Shown: positions 18,270 through 27,823 of the stretch, piece after piece
How positions within the stretch are numbered: the first letter of the stretch is position 1
How the letters are laid out: every line of letters begins with the position of its first letter
Translations under genes and position numbers: made by a program
The notes under the pieces: generated by a model
Seen by the model: only the letters and a program-made list of their open reading frames with translations
Databases searched by the model: none
What the model was told of the DNA's origin: nothing
Source of the DNA: Laspinema olomoucense D3b
GTDB taxonomy: Bacteria > Cyanobacteriota > Cyanobacteriia > Cyanobacteriales > Laspinemataceae
Assembly: GCF_025370785.1 (NCBI RefSeq)
Contig: NZ_JAMXFA010000005.1
Location: 1-64,000 of the forward strand
DNA: 64,000 bases
Reading direction: 5' to 3'

Positions 18270-18907
18270 GGGATACCTCTGCTGTCTTTTGCTACTTCGG
18301 GATTGTTTTTCTCAGAATTTTTGTACTAATTCCTACATTTTTACTGCACGAATCCCGGTTTTCTGTGCTTGGGAAAAAACGATAAACGCTCTCAAGCGTG
18401 CAGTTCTGTTCGCTACAACACGCTTCTCACCTGGAAGGGGCGATCGCAGTTTATTTTTCCGCCCTATCCCCAACTCAGGTAACCTTTATTCATCAATTAC
18501 AATCATGCCCTAAATTTTAGAATAAAGGGTTAATCTTGATATTTATTTAACAACTGGAGGAGAAATGGCCAAGAATTCTCAGTGTAGTCTTGATGACAAA
18601 GAGGCTTAAAATCCGTCCCCAACCTAATTCCCGTCTCTTCCCCAAAACATCAACCCTTCAGCTTGGGGGTACAGCCTCCATTAGAAACCCGGTTTCTGGC
18701 AGATCATTTTGCCATCAGCCACCCATTTAGGCAAAAAACCCAGTTTCTGGTCCCTGCAATAGGTTAGAAACCGGGTTTCTGGCGGATAATTTTGCCATCA
18801 GTTACCTATATTTCGCTCACAAAGCCCGATGCTGGTCCTTAACCGGGCCTTGTGAACCGAGCCGGATGGGGCCTCAACCTTTTGGGGAAGGACCCTGATG
18901 ATTCTTG
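18270..18907. other. Intergenic region with palindromic repeats
   Basis: About 640 bp between the acetolactate synthase start and the end of cupB. It must hold the ilvB promoter. Its centre (18681-18806) carries a direct duplication of a REP-like palindrome, listed separately. No gene is recognised; in particular there is no cupS downstream of cupB. Confidence 0.6.
18681..18806. repeat. REP-like palindromic repeat, family 1 (two 43-bp copies plus a partial copy)
   Basis: Two 43-bp direct copies (18681-18723 and 18764-18806) each start with the palindrome AGAAACC(C/G)GGTTTCT and continue with TTTTGCCATCAG. A shorter copy (AAAAACCCAGTTTCTGGTCC) lies between them. The same palindrome core recurs at 34335-34490 and 44228-44303. 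Confidence 0.8.
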
Positions 18908-20083
18908 CTACTTATCCACAGGAGTCACAAATAACTGACAACTTCTTTCCGTGGGTTTGTTCACCTCACTCAACCGAGAGGTGACAAAGCGATCGAGCCA
19001 ACGTTCCAGATAGACTCGGTTTGCTTGCTGTTGTGCTGGTTCCTTCGTGTCTAAGGGATAAGGTGCCAGACCCTGAATCGCTGCGGTGGTAACGCAAAAC
19101 ATGGATTTTTGAAAACTTTGGCAAATTTGCACCCGCAAATCATCTTCTCCCCGGCAACTATTGCGATACACCTCATGCAAATAGTCTGGGAGATAGTGCC
19201 GCATATCTTGCATCAACAAGGTGGGAGGAATTCCCGCTGCACCTGTGGGTAAGGGGTCTGCATAAAGCGCGCCATAACTAAACTGCTCTTGAAACTCGGG
19301 AATTTGATGCGCTTGAGCATTGTAAGAAATCGTCCCCGGAAACGGAGTGCCTCGGAAAAATACCGCCTCGACATAAGGCACCGCTGTGTCCATTAGAAAG
19401 GTTAATCCTGCTTCTTTCGGCAGAATATCGTAGACTTTATCCCCTATTTTTACTGAATAAGTAATGGGGGTATTTGCATCAGCGACTAATCCCTTCAGGA
19501 TATGATTGACCACTTCAGGAATTGATGTAATTTCTCCGGCATCATAGCCATCGCTCAGGGAGATAAACATATCGCTCATGATCCGCCAAAACTGGCCCAA
19601 TGCGCTGTAATAAGCAAGCTGGCGCACTTGTTCTAACAAAAAATCGGGAAAGAGCTGGTTTATGCCCAAAATAAACGGATTAAATTTTAATTTAGCCTGA
19701 ATTGCTGCTTCCGCGAGTTTCTGAAATTCCGGACTATCCACATACTTATCTAACCCGCCGCCCCCATGCCAGAACATTGCTTTCATGCAATATTCGGCAT
19801 ATTCAAAATTAATGCGATCGTGGAACCAATGTTTCCATAATTTAGGGAAAGAAAATTCTCCGTTAAAATATTTAAAGAACGGGAATAACACCAAAAATTG
19901 ATTTTCCGCAATATAAATTAAATTGCGGGAATAGGCATCTAAAATAATGCCATAGCTTTTGAGGATGCCCACCACTTCTACCATGTTTTCTGGGGAATCG
20001 GGAAGCAAGTCACCCCCAGCTTCTAGGCGTTCGATATATTCAATTAAAGGATGGGTAGAATTTTTTATTTTTGATAGGGTCAT
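18908..20083 (-). CDS. cupB: CO2 hydration protein CupB (ChpX)
   Basis: A 391-residue soluble protein of the ChpX/ChpY (CupB/CupA) family, which docks on a specialised NDH-1 complex and converts CO2 to bicarbonate at the thylakoid membrane, driven by electron transport. Recognition rests on whole-sequence character, for example FEYAEYCMKAMFWHGGGGLD with a His in the proposed metal site region, and GTPFPGTISYNAQAH, together with linkage to ndhD and ndhF homologues of the CO2-uptake type. I favour CupB (low-affinity, constitutive NDH-1 form) over CupA because no cupS gene follows and because the cluster adjoins the ccm genes, the arrangement I recall for ndhF4-ndhD4-chpX in filamentous cyanobacteria. 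ATG start with AGGAG 10 bases upstream. Confidence 0.82.
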   Translation of the reverse strand: MTLSKIKNSTHPLIEYIERLEAGGDLLPDSPENMVEVVGILKSYGIILDAYSRNLIYIAENQFLVLFPFFKYFNGEFSFPKLWKHWFHDRINFEYAEYCMKAMFWHGGGGLDKYVDSPEFQKLAEAAIQAKLKFNPFILGINQLFPDFLLEQVRQLAYYSALGQFWRIMSDMFISLSDGYDAGEITSIPEVVNHILKGLVADANTPITYSVKIGDKVYDILPKEAGLTFLMDTAVPYVEAVFFRGTPFPGTISYNAQAHQIPEFQEQFSYGALYADPLPTGAAGIPPTLLMQDMRHYLPDYLHEVYRNSCRGEDDLRVQICQSFQKSMFCVTTAAIQGLAPYPLDTKEPAQQQANRVYLERWLDRFVTSRLSEVNKPTERSCQLFVTPVDK

Positions 20084-20201
20084 TTTCTGTAATCTCCTGA
20101 ATCAATAGCAAAGGGAAATTATTGAATAGGGTAGAATTTTAATGGTGGTTTCTTCTATCATGGTACGCCAACTGAGGGGAAACCCTAGGGGGGTGAAGTT
20201 A

Positions 20202-20239
20202 AAACCGACGGCAGGGGTAGACAGCCCACCAGTCGGTTT
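20202..20239 (-). terminator. Hairpin just after the ndhD4 stop
   Basis: AAACCGAC (20202-20209) pairs with GTCGGTTT (20232-20239) around a 22-base loop, starting 5 bases beyond the ndhD4 stop. It could reduce read-through from ndhF4-ndhD4 into cupB, or stabilise the upstream message. Confidence 0.4.
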
Positions 20240-20244
20240 AAATG

Positions 20245-21786
20245 TTAGGGATTTATGGGGAAGAGGGCGGACACAGCAGAGGGATCAGAAACGGCGATCG
20301 CCTCTTGATGAACTGCTGCACTTAGAGCAGGCCGTCCCAGACTCAAGGCTGTAGCTGCGGTTTCAGTATAAGCAACCAAGCCACTGGGAAACAAGCCTAA
20401 AATCACGACAATCACCGCTAACACGATCGAGGGAATGCGATCGGACCACTGTACCTGCGGCAAATTTACCACCTGCTCAGACAAGCGACCAAAAAAGGCC
20501 CGGTTAATCAGCAACAAGAAATAAACCGCCGTTAAACCCGTCCCAATCATACTCAAAAGAGTTTGCACCGGAAACACGGGTAAACTGCCCCGAAAGATAA
20601 TAAACTCCGCAATAAATCCCGCCATACCGGGAATCCCCGCACTTGCCATCACCGCTAGAACCATCAAGGACCCAATCATCGGTAACCCGCGTTCTGGATT
20701 CAACAACCCATGCAACACGCGCAAGTCCCGGGTCCCGGCTTTCTTGTAAACCACCCCAACCAAGAGAAACAGTAACGCCGAAATCAATCCATGACTGACC
20801 ATTTGGAACACCGCGCCGACGGTGCTCACCGGAGTATTAGCAGCACAGGCGAGGAGAATATATCCCATGTGGGCAACGGAACTAAAGGCTACCATTTTTT
20901 TCATGTCCGTTTGGGAAATGGCGCTAAACGCTCCATACAGAACGCTCACCACCGCAACCGTGGCTAACCAAGGGGCCCAATAAGTCCAAGCATCGGGAAA
21001 TAAACCCACTCCAAAGCGCAATAACCCATAAGTTCCTAACTTCAACAACACCCCAGCTAACATCACCGAAATCGGCGTCGAGGCTTCAACGTGAGCATCG
21101 GGTAACCAGGTGTGGAACGGGACAATCGGGGTTTTGATGGCAAATCCGATTAACAAAGGGGCTAAGAGCAGCAGTTGCGATTTTAACGGCAGTGACCCAC
21201 CGGCAAAGGCTTGATAAGCAAAGCTATCAGCATGGGTCAGCCAAACTAAGCCTAAAAATGAGGCGAGAATTAAGATACCAGAAATGGCGGTATAGAGTAA
21301 AAACTTGGTGGCTGCATAACCCCGCCTTGCTCCTCCCCAGATGGCAATTAATAGATAGAGGGGAATGAGTTCGACTTCATAGAACAGGAAAAACAGCAGT
21401 AAGTCTTGGGCGAGGAATGCACCGGCAACACCGCCATTCAACAGCAAGATTAAAGCATAGTAAAATCGCGGACGGTTAATCCCCTCATTCGTACTGTAGA
21501 GGGCGATCAGGGTCAGCAATCCATTTAAGAGGATTAAGGGTAAGGACAAGCCATCTAATCCCAGTCGGTAGCTCAACCCGAGATATTCCAGCCAAGGCAG
21601 ATTTTCCTCGAATTGTAACCCGGTCGCCGTGGGGTCAAATTGACTGACGAGAATCAGAGACCAGATGAATACGGCAGCGGTGATCGCCAAGGCAATCTGA
21701 CGCGATCGCTTTGAGTTCATCTGGTTGGGGAAAAATCCAATGAGAGCGGCACCGATCGTCGGCACCCAGATTAAAGCACTCAGCAT
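20245..21786 (-). CDS. ndhD4: NAD(P)H-quinone oxidoreductase subunit 4, CO2-uptake type
   Basis: A 513-residue polytopic membrane protein of the NuoM/MrpD-like antiporter family, about 14 predicted helices. Typical features are LLLFFLFYEVELIPLYLLIA with the conserved Glu of helix 5, the broken-helix Lys/His region (HTWLPDAHVEASTPISVMLA) and QTDMKKMVAFSSVAHMGYIL. In cyanobacteria the NdhD paralogue defines NDH-1 function; D3/D4 forms serve CO2 uptake. Assignment to D4 is by linkage to ndhF4 and cupB, not by a diagnostic residue. It is 227 bp downstream of ndhF4 and 161 bp upstream of cupB on the same strand. Confidence 0.85.
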   Translation of the reverse strand: MLSALIWVPTIGAALIGFFPNQMNSKRSRQIALAITAAVFIWSLILVSQFDPTATGLQFEENLPWLEYLGLSYRLGLDGLSLPLILLNGLLTLIALYSTNEGINRPRFYYALILLLNGGVAGAFLAQDLLLFFLFYEVELIPLYLLIAIWGGARRGYAATKFLLYTAISGILILASFLGLVWLTHADSFAYQAFAGGSLPLKSQLLLLAPLLIGFAIKTPIVPFHTWLPDAHVEASTPISVMLAGVLLKLGTYGLLRFGVGLFPDAWTYWAPWLATVAVVSVLYGAFSAISQTDMKKMVAFSSVAHMGYILLACAANTPVSTVGAVFQMVSHGLISALLFLLVGVVYKKAGTRDLRVLHGLLNPERGLPMIGSLMVLAVMASAGIPGMAGFIAEFIIFRGSLPVFPVQTLLSMIGTGLTAVYFLLLINRAFFGRLSEQVVNLPQVQWSDRIPSIVLAVIVVILGLFPSGLVAYTETAATALSLGRPALSAAVHQEAIAVSDPSAVSALFPINP

Positions 21787-22013
21787 CGCTAACTTCTATT
21801 GGTCTTTTGAACTGTAATCAATTGCGGAAGGGGTGAGAGAGTCTTAAAGCATTCCTGATTTAATACGCTGTGATTTCTTTCCCCCTTCCGATTCGGTTTA
21901 CACCGTAAAACTGACTGATGAACGGGTAAGGGCAATTCCTGTACTACCTCGCCGCGCGATCGCACGGGTTTTATCCCCAAATTGGGTCAGTCCGGCACTG
22001 TAAATCCCAAGGT

Positions 22014-23873
22014 TTATAACAACGCACTCATCAACAGACCCAAAAGTGCAACGCTAATGAGAATGGTCAAAACATAGAGTTGAGACCCTCCAGGAACGGT
22101 ATATTTTAAGCCTTGACCACTGAAGACGGTAGCTAAACCGAGCAAATTGACCAGTCCATCGACAAAGTAGCGGTCTATCCAAGCGGTGAATCGGGAGAAC
22201 TGTTCCACAGCTAACACCACGGTGACTCGGTACAGCTTATCGACGTAAAAGTCATAGGCAAACAGGTCTTGTAACGGTTTCCAGGGGAGTTTTACGGGTT
22301 CGGTGCGGTTGGGGTTGAGATAAAGCACACCCCCTACAATACAGCCGACAATACCCGAGATGACGACCAAGGGCAAGTCAAAGACTGCCGGATCCGGCCC
22401 ATTTCTGGCCCAAGGTCCGGCCCAACTGAGCAAGAGTTGCCAATGTTGGAGCATCAGGGGAACTAGCAGGGTGACGATGGTTAAGCTGACCATCGGGACG
22501 GCCATCGGCCAAGGGACTTCCGGTGCACGACGGGTTTTGGGTTGGGTTTGACCGAGGAAGACGAGACAGAAGACGCGGGTTAAGTTCAGGGCGGTTAAGC
22601 CATTAAAGACGATCAGCAGGAGTAATAACCACCAGGGAACGCTCCAAAATCCATTGACCCAGCGTTCCATTGCCCAAAAGTTCCCCAGAGGGATGAGGGC
22701 GATCGTCCCGGCGCTACCGACGACAAAGGCGAGGGTAGTGGCGGGCATTTTGGACCATAATCCTCCCATTTCGGTGATGTTTTGGTTGCTGGTGGTCAGG
22801 ATGATGGAACCAATGCTGATAAATAGGAGGGCCTTGGCGATCGCATGGGTGAGGAGCAGTAACAGGGCTACATCCACGTGCTGCATCCCTACGGCGATAA
22901 AAACTAATCCCAAGACAGCGCTAGTGGAGTGGGAGAGGGTGCGTTTAATATCGATTTGGGCGATCGCCACTAAAGAAGCGCCGATCGCCGTCATGGTCCC
23001 CACCACGATTAAAGTCGTTTCTGCAACCGGGGAGAGTGACACCACCGGCGAGAGTTTAATCAGCACATAAGCGCCGCAACTCACCACCAGGGAATTTCTG
23101 AGTAAGGAGGCCGGATTTGGACCTTCCATCGCCTCATCCAACCATAGGTGCAAGGGAAATTGAGCACATTTGCCAATGGGACCAGCGATTAAGGTCAATC
23201 CTAGGAAGTTCGCCACCATTGGGGAAAGTTCGGCAGTTCCCGCCCACACTTCGATATCGGCAAAGTTAAAGCTACCAGCTAGGGTGCCGACACTCACCAC
23301 CCCCATCAGTAACAAAATATCTCCCACCCGTTTGGTTAAGAAGGCATCTCTCGCAGCGGTGACGACTAAGGGTTGGGCGTACCAGAATCCGACAATCAGA
23401 TAGGTGGAAAGGGTCAGCATTTCCAGTAAAGCGTAACTCAAAAATAAGGAGTCACTAATGGCTAGACCACTCATCGCCGCTTCAAAAAATCCCATCAGGC
23501 CAAAAAACCGGGCTAAAGACCAGTCTTTTTCCATGTATCCCAGGGCGTAGACTTGGGCGACCACACTTAATCCGGTGATTAATTCCATTGCCCCGGTACT
23601 CATTTGGGAGATTTCTAGGACGAAGGATAGATCTAAATCTCCGGTACTGAGCCAATTGATCACGATGAATTCTGGGCTGTGACCCCAGGTGGCTCTAAAT
23701 AAGAATCCCCCATGAATAAATGCCACGATGCTTGCGAGTAGGTTGATGTAAGCACCGGGTCTGGGTCCCGTGCGTCGGACGATTCCCGACGACCAAGGTA
23801 GCGTAATGATTGCGCCGAGTAAGCTATATAAGGGAACCCACCAACTCGTTTGGACGAGCAACTGATTAATCAT
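22014..23873 (-). CDS. ndhF4: NAD(P)H-quinone oxidoreductase subunit 5, CO2-uptake type
   Basis: A 619-residue NuoL-family membrane subunit. It shows the antiporter core (LTHAIAKALLFISIGSIIL, FPLHLWLDEAMEGPNPASLLRNS with the channel Glu, IDIKRTLSHSTSAVLGL) and a C-terminal lateral-helix region. It would form the distal proton channel in contact with CupB in the CO2-hydrating NDH-1 complex. The HLWLDEAMEGP motif replaces HVWLPDAMEGP of respiratory NdhF1, in keeping with a specialised paralogue. It starts about 780 bp from, and divergent to, ccmK2. Confidence 0.87.
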   Translation of the reverse strand: MINQLLVQTSWWVPLYSLLGAIITLPWSSGIVRRTGPRPGAYINLLASIVAFIHGGFLFRATWGHSPEFIVINWLSTGDLDLSFVLEISQMSTGAMELITGLSVVAQVYALGYMEKDWSLARFFGLMGFFEAAMSGLAISDSLFLSYALLEMLTLSTYLIVGFWYAQPLVVTAARDAFLTKRVGDILLLMGVVSVGTLAGSFNFADIEVWAGTAELSPMVANFLGLTLIAGPIGKCAQFPLHLWLDEAMEGPNPASLLRNSLVVSCGAYVLIKLSPVVSLSPVAETTLIVVGTMTAIGASLVAIAQIDIKRTLSHSTSAVLGLVFIAVGMQHVDVALLLLLTHAIAKALLFISIGSIILTTSNQNITEMGGLWSKMPATTLAFVVGSAGTIALIPLGNFWAMERWVNGFWSVPWWLLLLLIVFNGLTALNLTRVFCLVFLGQTQPKTRRAPEVPWPMAVPMVSLTIVTLLVPLMLQHWQLLLSWAGPWARNGPDPAVFDLPLVVISGIVGCIVGGVLYLNPNRTEPVKLPWKPLQDLFAYDFYVDKLYRVTVVLAVEQFSRFTAWIDRYFVDGLVNLLGLATVFSGQGLKYTVPGGSQLYVLTILISVALLGLLMSALL

Positions 23874-24650
23874 AATATGCCGTGATATCCAGGGATTAAA
23901 TTGACGAGCAACCGTCTTTTTCTTTTGAGTCTTGTTTATCAGAAAAAGGGGTGGTCAAGGCAGATCTATAAGGGGTTGATCTGGGAGTTTTTCGAGGTAG
24001 GTTGACCCGCTCAATGTCGGCCTAAAACGGTAGACGAGATAGCAGCATTTTGCTGTTTCCCATCGTAAAATTTACGGACTGCTCGCTGATCAAGGGGGTT
24101 CAAGGGGCGATCGCGCAGTCCTGGTGCAACGGTTCCCACTGCCAATCATGGAAGATTTGGGGACAATTCCGCAGGAACCCTGGGCGATCGACCGTGAAGG
24201 CGAGACGAGGGTACGGTTCGTCGCAACGGAGATATTTTGACCTCCTTGAGGGCCTTGACAACAGCGCCGGGATTGACCCTTGGTTACTCCTTTGATTCCG
24301 TTCAGTGCAGGGCTCGGGATGAGCAGTTCGACTCCCTTCCGTGGGACTGATCCCTGATGCGATCGCACCCACTTCAGCACTCATGGCCCCACTCGGTCGA
24401 ACTCCTTTCCCATTTGAGCATTAATTTTATTAATAAAATATTAATTTTCTTTAAAGTATTAGTTTTTCTAATTACTTTTATTTGCGAACATGATTATTAT
24501 TTATATTGTCAAGGGATACAAGATTCACCTATTCTTGATAAAGGAAGAGGATAGCTTTACGATAACTGAAAACGTTCGGGAATACCGATCGCTTAACGAT
24601 CGCAGCTTAGATTGAATTAAACCGACTCATCCATTCAGGAGACAGAAGAA
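23874..24650. promoter_or_regulatory. Shared control region between ndhF4 and ccmK2
   Basis: A 777-bp divergent intergenic region feeding both halves of the carbon island. The part nearest ccmK2 (24420-24530) is strongly AT-rich; the middle part (24090-24400) is GC-richer and contains GCGATCGC motifs. No convincing gene lies here: the short reverse frames at 24090-24384 are unlike any family. One candidate promoter towards ccmK2 is listed separately. Regulators such as CcmR/CmpR could bind here, but I cannot identify sites with confidence. Confidence 0.5.
24535..24563 (+). promoter_or_regulatory. Candidate promoter of the ccm operon
   Basis: TTGATA at 24535-24540 (5 of 6 matches to the -35 consensus), 17 bp, then TACGAT at 24558-24563 (4 of 6 matches to -10). 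It would give a leader of about 80 bases before ccmK2. By-eye prediction. Confidence 0.35.
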
Positions 24651-24962
24651 ATGCCTATAGCAGTGGGAATGATTGAAACCCGAGGCTTCCCAGCCGTGGT
24701 TGAAGCGGCGGATGCGATGGTAAAAGCCGCCCGCGTAACCCTTGTGGGATATGAAAAAATCGGTAGCGCTCGCGTAACCGTAATTGTGCGCGGAGACGTA
24801 TCGGAAGTGCAAGCCTCCGTCTCGGCTGGGGTCGAATCGGTCAAGCGTGTTAATGGCGGAGAAGTTGTCTCCACCCACATTATTGCCCGTCCGCATGAGA
24901 ACCTAGAATACGTGCTGCCGATCCGGTACACCGAAGCCGTCGAACAGTTCCGCACCTATTAA
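24651..24962 (+). CDS. ccmK2: Carboxysome shell hexamer protein CcmK2
   Basis: A 103-residue single-BMC-domain protein that forms hexameric facets of the beta-carboxysome shell. It begins [26 protein letters not shown] in part and contains the pore-loop region [20 protein letters not shown] and the edge motif [20 protein letters not shown] sits 8 bases before the ATG. The short C-terminus ending QFRTY distinguishes it from the longer CcmK1 that follows. The ccmK2-ccmK1 order is the usual one in beta-cyanobacteria. The shell pore uses the KIGS loop for metabolite passage (family knowledge). Confidence 0.95.
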   Translation: MPIAVGMIETRGFPAVVEAADAMVKAARVTLVGYEKIGSARVTVIVRGDVSEVQASVSAGVESVKRVNGGEVVSTHIIARPHENLEYVLPIRYTEAVEQFRTY

Positions 24963-25054
24963 CACCATTCAGGACCACCGTTCTGACTGGGACCCAGAGC
25001 AAGCGTCATTGACGCAAAGAGCAAATATCAACCTTAACGTTGGGAGTAAGATTC

Positions 25055-25390
25055 ATGTCAATCGCAGTTGGAATGGTAGAAACCCTTGGGTTTCCCGCAG
25101 TTGTAGAAGCCGCAGACGCAATGGTGAAAGCAGCCCGCGTCACCTTAGTGGGATATGAGAAAATCGGAAGCGGTCGCGTCACCGTCATCGTGCGTGGAGA
25201 TGTCTCGGAAGTGCAAGCCTCCGTCGGTGCAGCCGTGGAAAATGTCAGACGAGTCAATGGTGGCCAAGTCTTGTCTACCCACATCATTGCCCGTCCTCAT
25301 GAGAACCTAGAGTATGTGCTCCCGATTCGCTACACCGAAGCCGTGGAGCAATTCCGGGAAAGCACCACAGGCATTCGTTTAAGCCGATAA
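25055..25390 (+). CDS. ccmK1: Carboxysome shell hexamer protein CcmK1
   Basis: A 111-residue BMC-domain shell protein, about 85% identical by eye to the preceding CcmK2 over the first 98 residues. It differs mainly in the C-terminal extension [13 protein letters not shown], the length typical of CcmK1. The frame is open to a TTG at 25040, but the ATG at 25055 with GGGAGTAAG upstream gives the standard start MSIAVGM. It lies 92 bp after ccmK2 and 14 bp before ccmL, so cotranscription is likely. Mixed hexamers or layered facets with CcmK2 are possible from family knowledge. Confidence 0.95.
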   Translation: MSIAVGMVETLGFPAVVEAADAMVKAARVTLVGYEKIGSGRVTVIVRGDVSEVQASVGAAVENVRRVNGGQVLSTHIIARPHENLEYVLPIRYTEAVEQFRESTTGIRLSR

Positions 25391-25404
25391 ATTGAGTGTA
25401 AATC

Positions 25405-25713
25405 ATGCAACTTGCGCAAGTTCGCGGTACCGTCGTCAGCACACAAAAGGATCCAAATCTGCAAGGGGTTAAATTACTCCTGTTGCAATTGATAAATGAG
25501 GAAGGACAACTCATCCCCAAATACGAAGTCGCTGCGGATAGTGTAGGGGCGGGTATAGGGGAATGGGTGCTGGTCACCCTCGGCAGTGCAGCGCGGCAGG
25601 TCATCCGTCATGACGAGCGGCCCGTGGATGCAGCAGTTATCGCGATCGTAGACACGGTGAATGTTGAAAATCGCATTCTTTACAGCAAGAAAGAAACCGA
25701 TCGCTTTCGTTAG
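25405..25713 (+). CDS. ccmL: Carboxysome vertex pentamer protein CcmL
   Basis: A 102-residue EutN/CcmL-family protein that closes the icosahedral vertices of the carboxysome as a pentamer. It starts MQLAQVRGTVVSTQKDPNL and contains GVKLLLLQLINEEGQ, then GIGEWVLVTLGSAARQV and PVDAAVIAIVDTVNV, all characteristic of the family. It starts 14 bp after the ccmK1 stop. A 233-bp gap containing an inverted repeat separates it from ccmM. Confidence 0.95.
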   Translation: MQLAQVRGTVVSTQKDPNLQGVKLLLLQLINEEGQLIPKYEVAADSVGAGIGEWVLVTLGSAARQVIRHDERPVDAAVIAIVDTVNVENRILYSKKETDRFR

Positions 25714-25779
25714 TCAGTTTCGGTAGTCAGGATAGACAAAACGGACCAACGCGATGCGATCGCATTCGGTGTGGAGTCA

Positions 25780-25910
25780 GGCGTCAGGAGTCAGGATTCA
25801 GGGACGATTCACTTAACTTGTGCGATCGCACAGCGGACGACGGGACAGAAGTGACCCCAAGCCTCTGTACCCTCCGTCCCCAAAATTCTGAATTCTGAAT
25901 GTCTGACGCC
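25780..25910. repeat. Inverted, heptamer-rich repeat between ccmL and ccmM
   Basis: GGCGTCAG at 25780-25787, part of a run of degenerate (T)CAGGAGT heptamers, is complementary to CTGACGCC at 25903-25910, which follows two ATTCTGA heptamers. The arms could form a long imperfect stem in the ccm transcript. A heptamer-type inverted repeat also lies between pdhB and secD. Confidence 0.6.
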
Positions 25911-25946
25911 GATTCTAGTCGCATTCTTTGAAGGAGTAATACAGTT

Positions 25947-27587
25947 ATGGTAGTCCGCAGTAAGGCGGCTCCGCCAACCCCTTGGTCAAGAAATATGGCC
26001 GAGCCGCAGATCCACAAAACCGCCTACGTTCATTCCTTCTCTAATATGATTGGGGATGTGCGGGTTGGTGCTCATGTCTTGGTTGCCCCAGGTACCTCAA
26101 TCCGGGCTGATGAAGGCACTCCTTTTTCCATCGGAGAGTATAGCAACATCCAAGATGGCGTGGTGATTCACGGACTTGATGCAGGCCGAGTCGTCGGAGA
26201 TGACAACAATCCCTATTCCGTGTGGATCGGAAAAAATTGTTCGATCGCCCACATGGCCTTAATTCACGGTCCCGCCTATGTCGGCGATAGCTGTTTTATC
26301 GGCTTTCGTTCCACCGTCTTTAATGCCAGAGTTGGCAAGGGCTGTATCGTCATGATGCACGCCCTGATTCAAGATGTAGAAATTCCCCCCGGGAAATACA
26401 TTCCGTCTGGAGCGATCATCACCAACCAGCAACAGGCCGATCGCTTGCCGAATGTGACAGAGACGGATACCAAATTCGCCACCCATGTCCTCGGCATCAA
26501 CGAAGCCTTACGCAGCGGGTATCACTGTGTCGAAGACAAAGCCTGCGTTCTGGAGATCCGCAATGAAGCCCCAGGCGCTGTAAGTTCTAATAGCAACGCT
26601 ACTACACAAGAGACTATGACAATCACTCAAGAAGCCATCTCCCAAGTCCGAGATCTCCTAGCCGGTGGATATCGGATCGGTACCGAGCACGTGGATGAGC
26701 GCCGCTTCCGCACCGGCTCCTGGCAAAGTTGTGCTCCGATTGAAAGCAAAAACCTCTCGGACGTCATCTCCTCCCTAGAACAGTGTCTAGCGGAACACCG
26801 TGGCGAATATGTCCGGTTAATTGGCATCGATGCCAAAGCCAAGCGCCGGGTCCTGGAAACCATCGTCCAACGCCCGAACGGTCAGGTTTCCAGCACTAAC
26901 GGCAATGGCCACAGCTCCTATCGCCCCAGTAACACCTCCAGCAGCTACAGCGCACCGACGGGGAACGGCGGTGGACTGCCCACGGAATTGGCCGATCAAG
27001 TCAATCACATCCTAACTCAAGGATTGCGTCTGGCCACGGAGCACGTGGATGAGCGACGTTTCCGCACTGGCTCCTGGAAAAGCTGCGCTCCGATTGAGAG
27101 CAAGAATCTGTCCCAAGTGCTGGCAGAATTAGGTAATTGCTTGGCGGAACATCAGGGGGAATATGTGCGCTTGATCGGGATTGACCCGAAAGCCAAACGT
27201 CGAGTGGTGGAAACCATCATCCAACGACCCAACGAACCCCTCGCCACTAATGGCAACGGTAGCGCATCCTCGGCGGCGAAAAACTACAGCAGCAGCTCGA
27301 ATAGCGCCCCCTCTGGTGGCTCGGGCCACCTGGGTAATGGAGTGGCGGATACAGTGCGTCAAATCCTCAGCCAAGGACTTCGCCTCGGTGCAGAACACGT
27401 CAGTAAGCGGCGCTTTAGCTCCGGGTCCTGGGAAAGCTGTGGTGCTATTGATACCCAAAATCAATCCCAAGCACTCGGGGCGATCGACGGGTTTATTCGT
27501 CAATATCCCGGTGAATATATCCGCATTATTGGAATTGACCCGAAAGCCAAGCGGCGCGTGGTGGAAACGATCGTTCAACGGCCTTAA
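25947..27587 (+). CDS. ccmM: Carboxysome assembly protein CcmM (gamma-CA domain + three Rubisco-small-subunit-like domains)
   Basis: A 546-residue scaffold. Residues 20-205 are a left-handed beta-helix of the gamma-carbonic-anhydrase type with the three zinc His (75, 102, 107) and a Cys194/Cys200 pair like the disulphide of catalytically active CcmM. Three SSUL modules (about 228-310, 346-428, 465-546), joined by Ser/Asn/Gly linkers, bind and condense Rubisco. SSUL1 and SSUL2 each have the redox Cys pair (262/280, 380/398); SSUL3 has only Cys498, its partner position being Phe516. An in-frame ATG at 26616 (Met224, after a weak AAGAG) would produce a 323-residue short form, the size of M35. 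Upstream start ATG with GAAGGAG. Confidence 0.96.
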   Translation: MVVRSKAAPPTPWSRNMAEPQIHKTAYVHSFSNMIGDVRVGAHVLVAPGTSIRADEGTPFSIGEYSNIQDGVVIHGLDAGRVVGDDNNPYSVWIGKNCSIAHMALIHGPAYVGDSCFIGFRSTVFNARVGKGCIVMMHALIQDVEIPPGKYIPSGAIITNQQQADRLPNVTETDTKFATHVLGINEALRSGYHCVEDKACVLEIRNEAPGAVSSNSNATTQETMTITQEAISQVRDLLAGGYRIGTEHVDERRFRTGSWQSCAPIESKNLSDVISSLEQCLAEHRGEYVRLIGIDAKAKRRVLETIVQRPNGQVSSTNGNGHSSYRPSNTSSSYSAPTGNGGGLPTELADQVNHILTQGLRLATEHVDERRFRTGSWKSCAPIESKNLSQVLAELGNCLAEHQGEYVRLIGIDPKAKRRVVETIIQRPNEPLATNGNGSASSAAKNYSSSSNSAPSGGSGHLGNGVADTVRQILSQGLRLGAEHVSKRRFSSGSWESCGAIDTQNQSQALGAIDGFIRQYPGEYIRIIGIDPKAKRRVVETIVQRP

Positions 27588-27823
27588 GCCTAAAGGGAAG
27601 CGTCAGGGGGTGGCCCACAAGCCAAGCGGGTTGAGTGGAGGCCAATTAGTCGTTGCATTCTGTGGCAATCCACCCTCCGAGTCAGGGAGAGAGGCGATCG
27701 CATCGCGTCTTGACTCCTCCGTAAACTTGGGCTGTCTACCTCTCGTTTCCCAACCCTTCCCCATACCGGAGATGACCGGAGGGGAAAATCCAGATCGTCC
27801 GACCCTTAAAGGTTCCATTTCCC

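Noticed and set aside
18908..23873. Assignment as the high-affinity NDH-1 set (ndhF3-ndhD3-cupA-cupS)
   Set aside because: No cupS follows and the set adjoins the ccm operon, which favours the low-affinity ndhF4-ndhD4-cupB form. Paralogue phylogeny would settle it.
24090..24384. Minus-strand frames upstream of ccmK2
   Set aside because: No ribosome site or family resemblance; they lie in the divergent control region.
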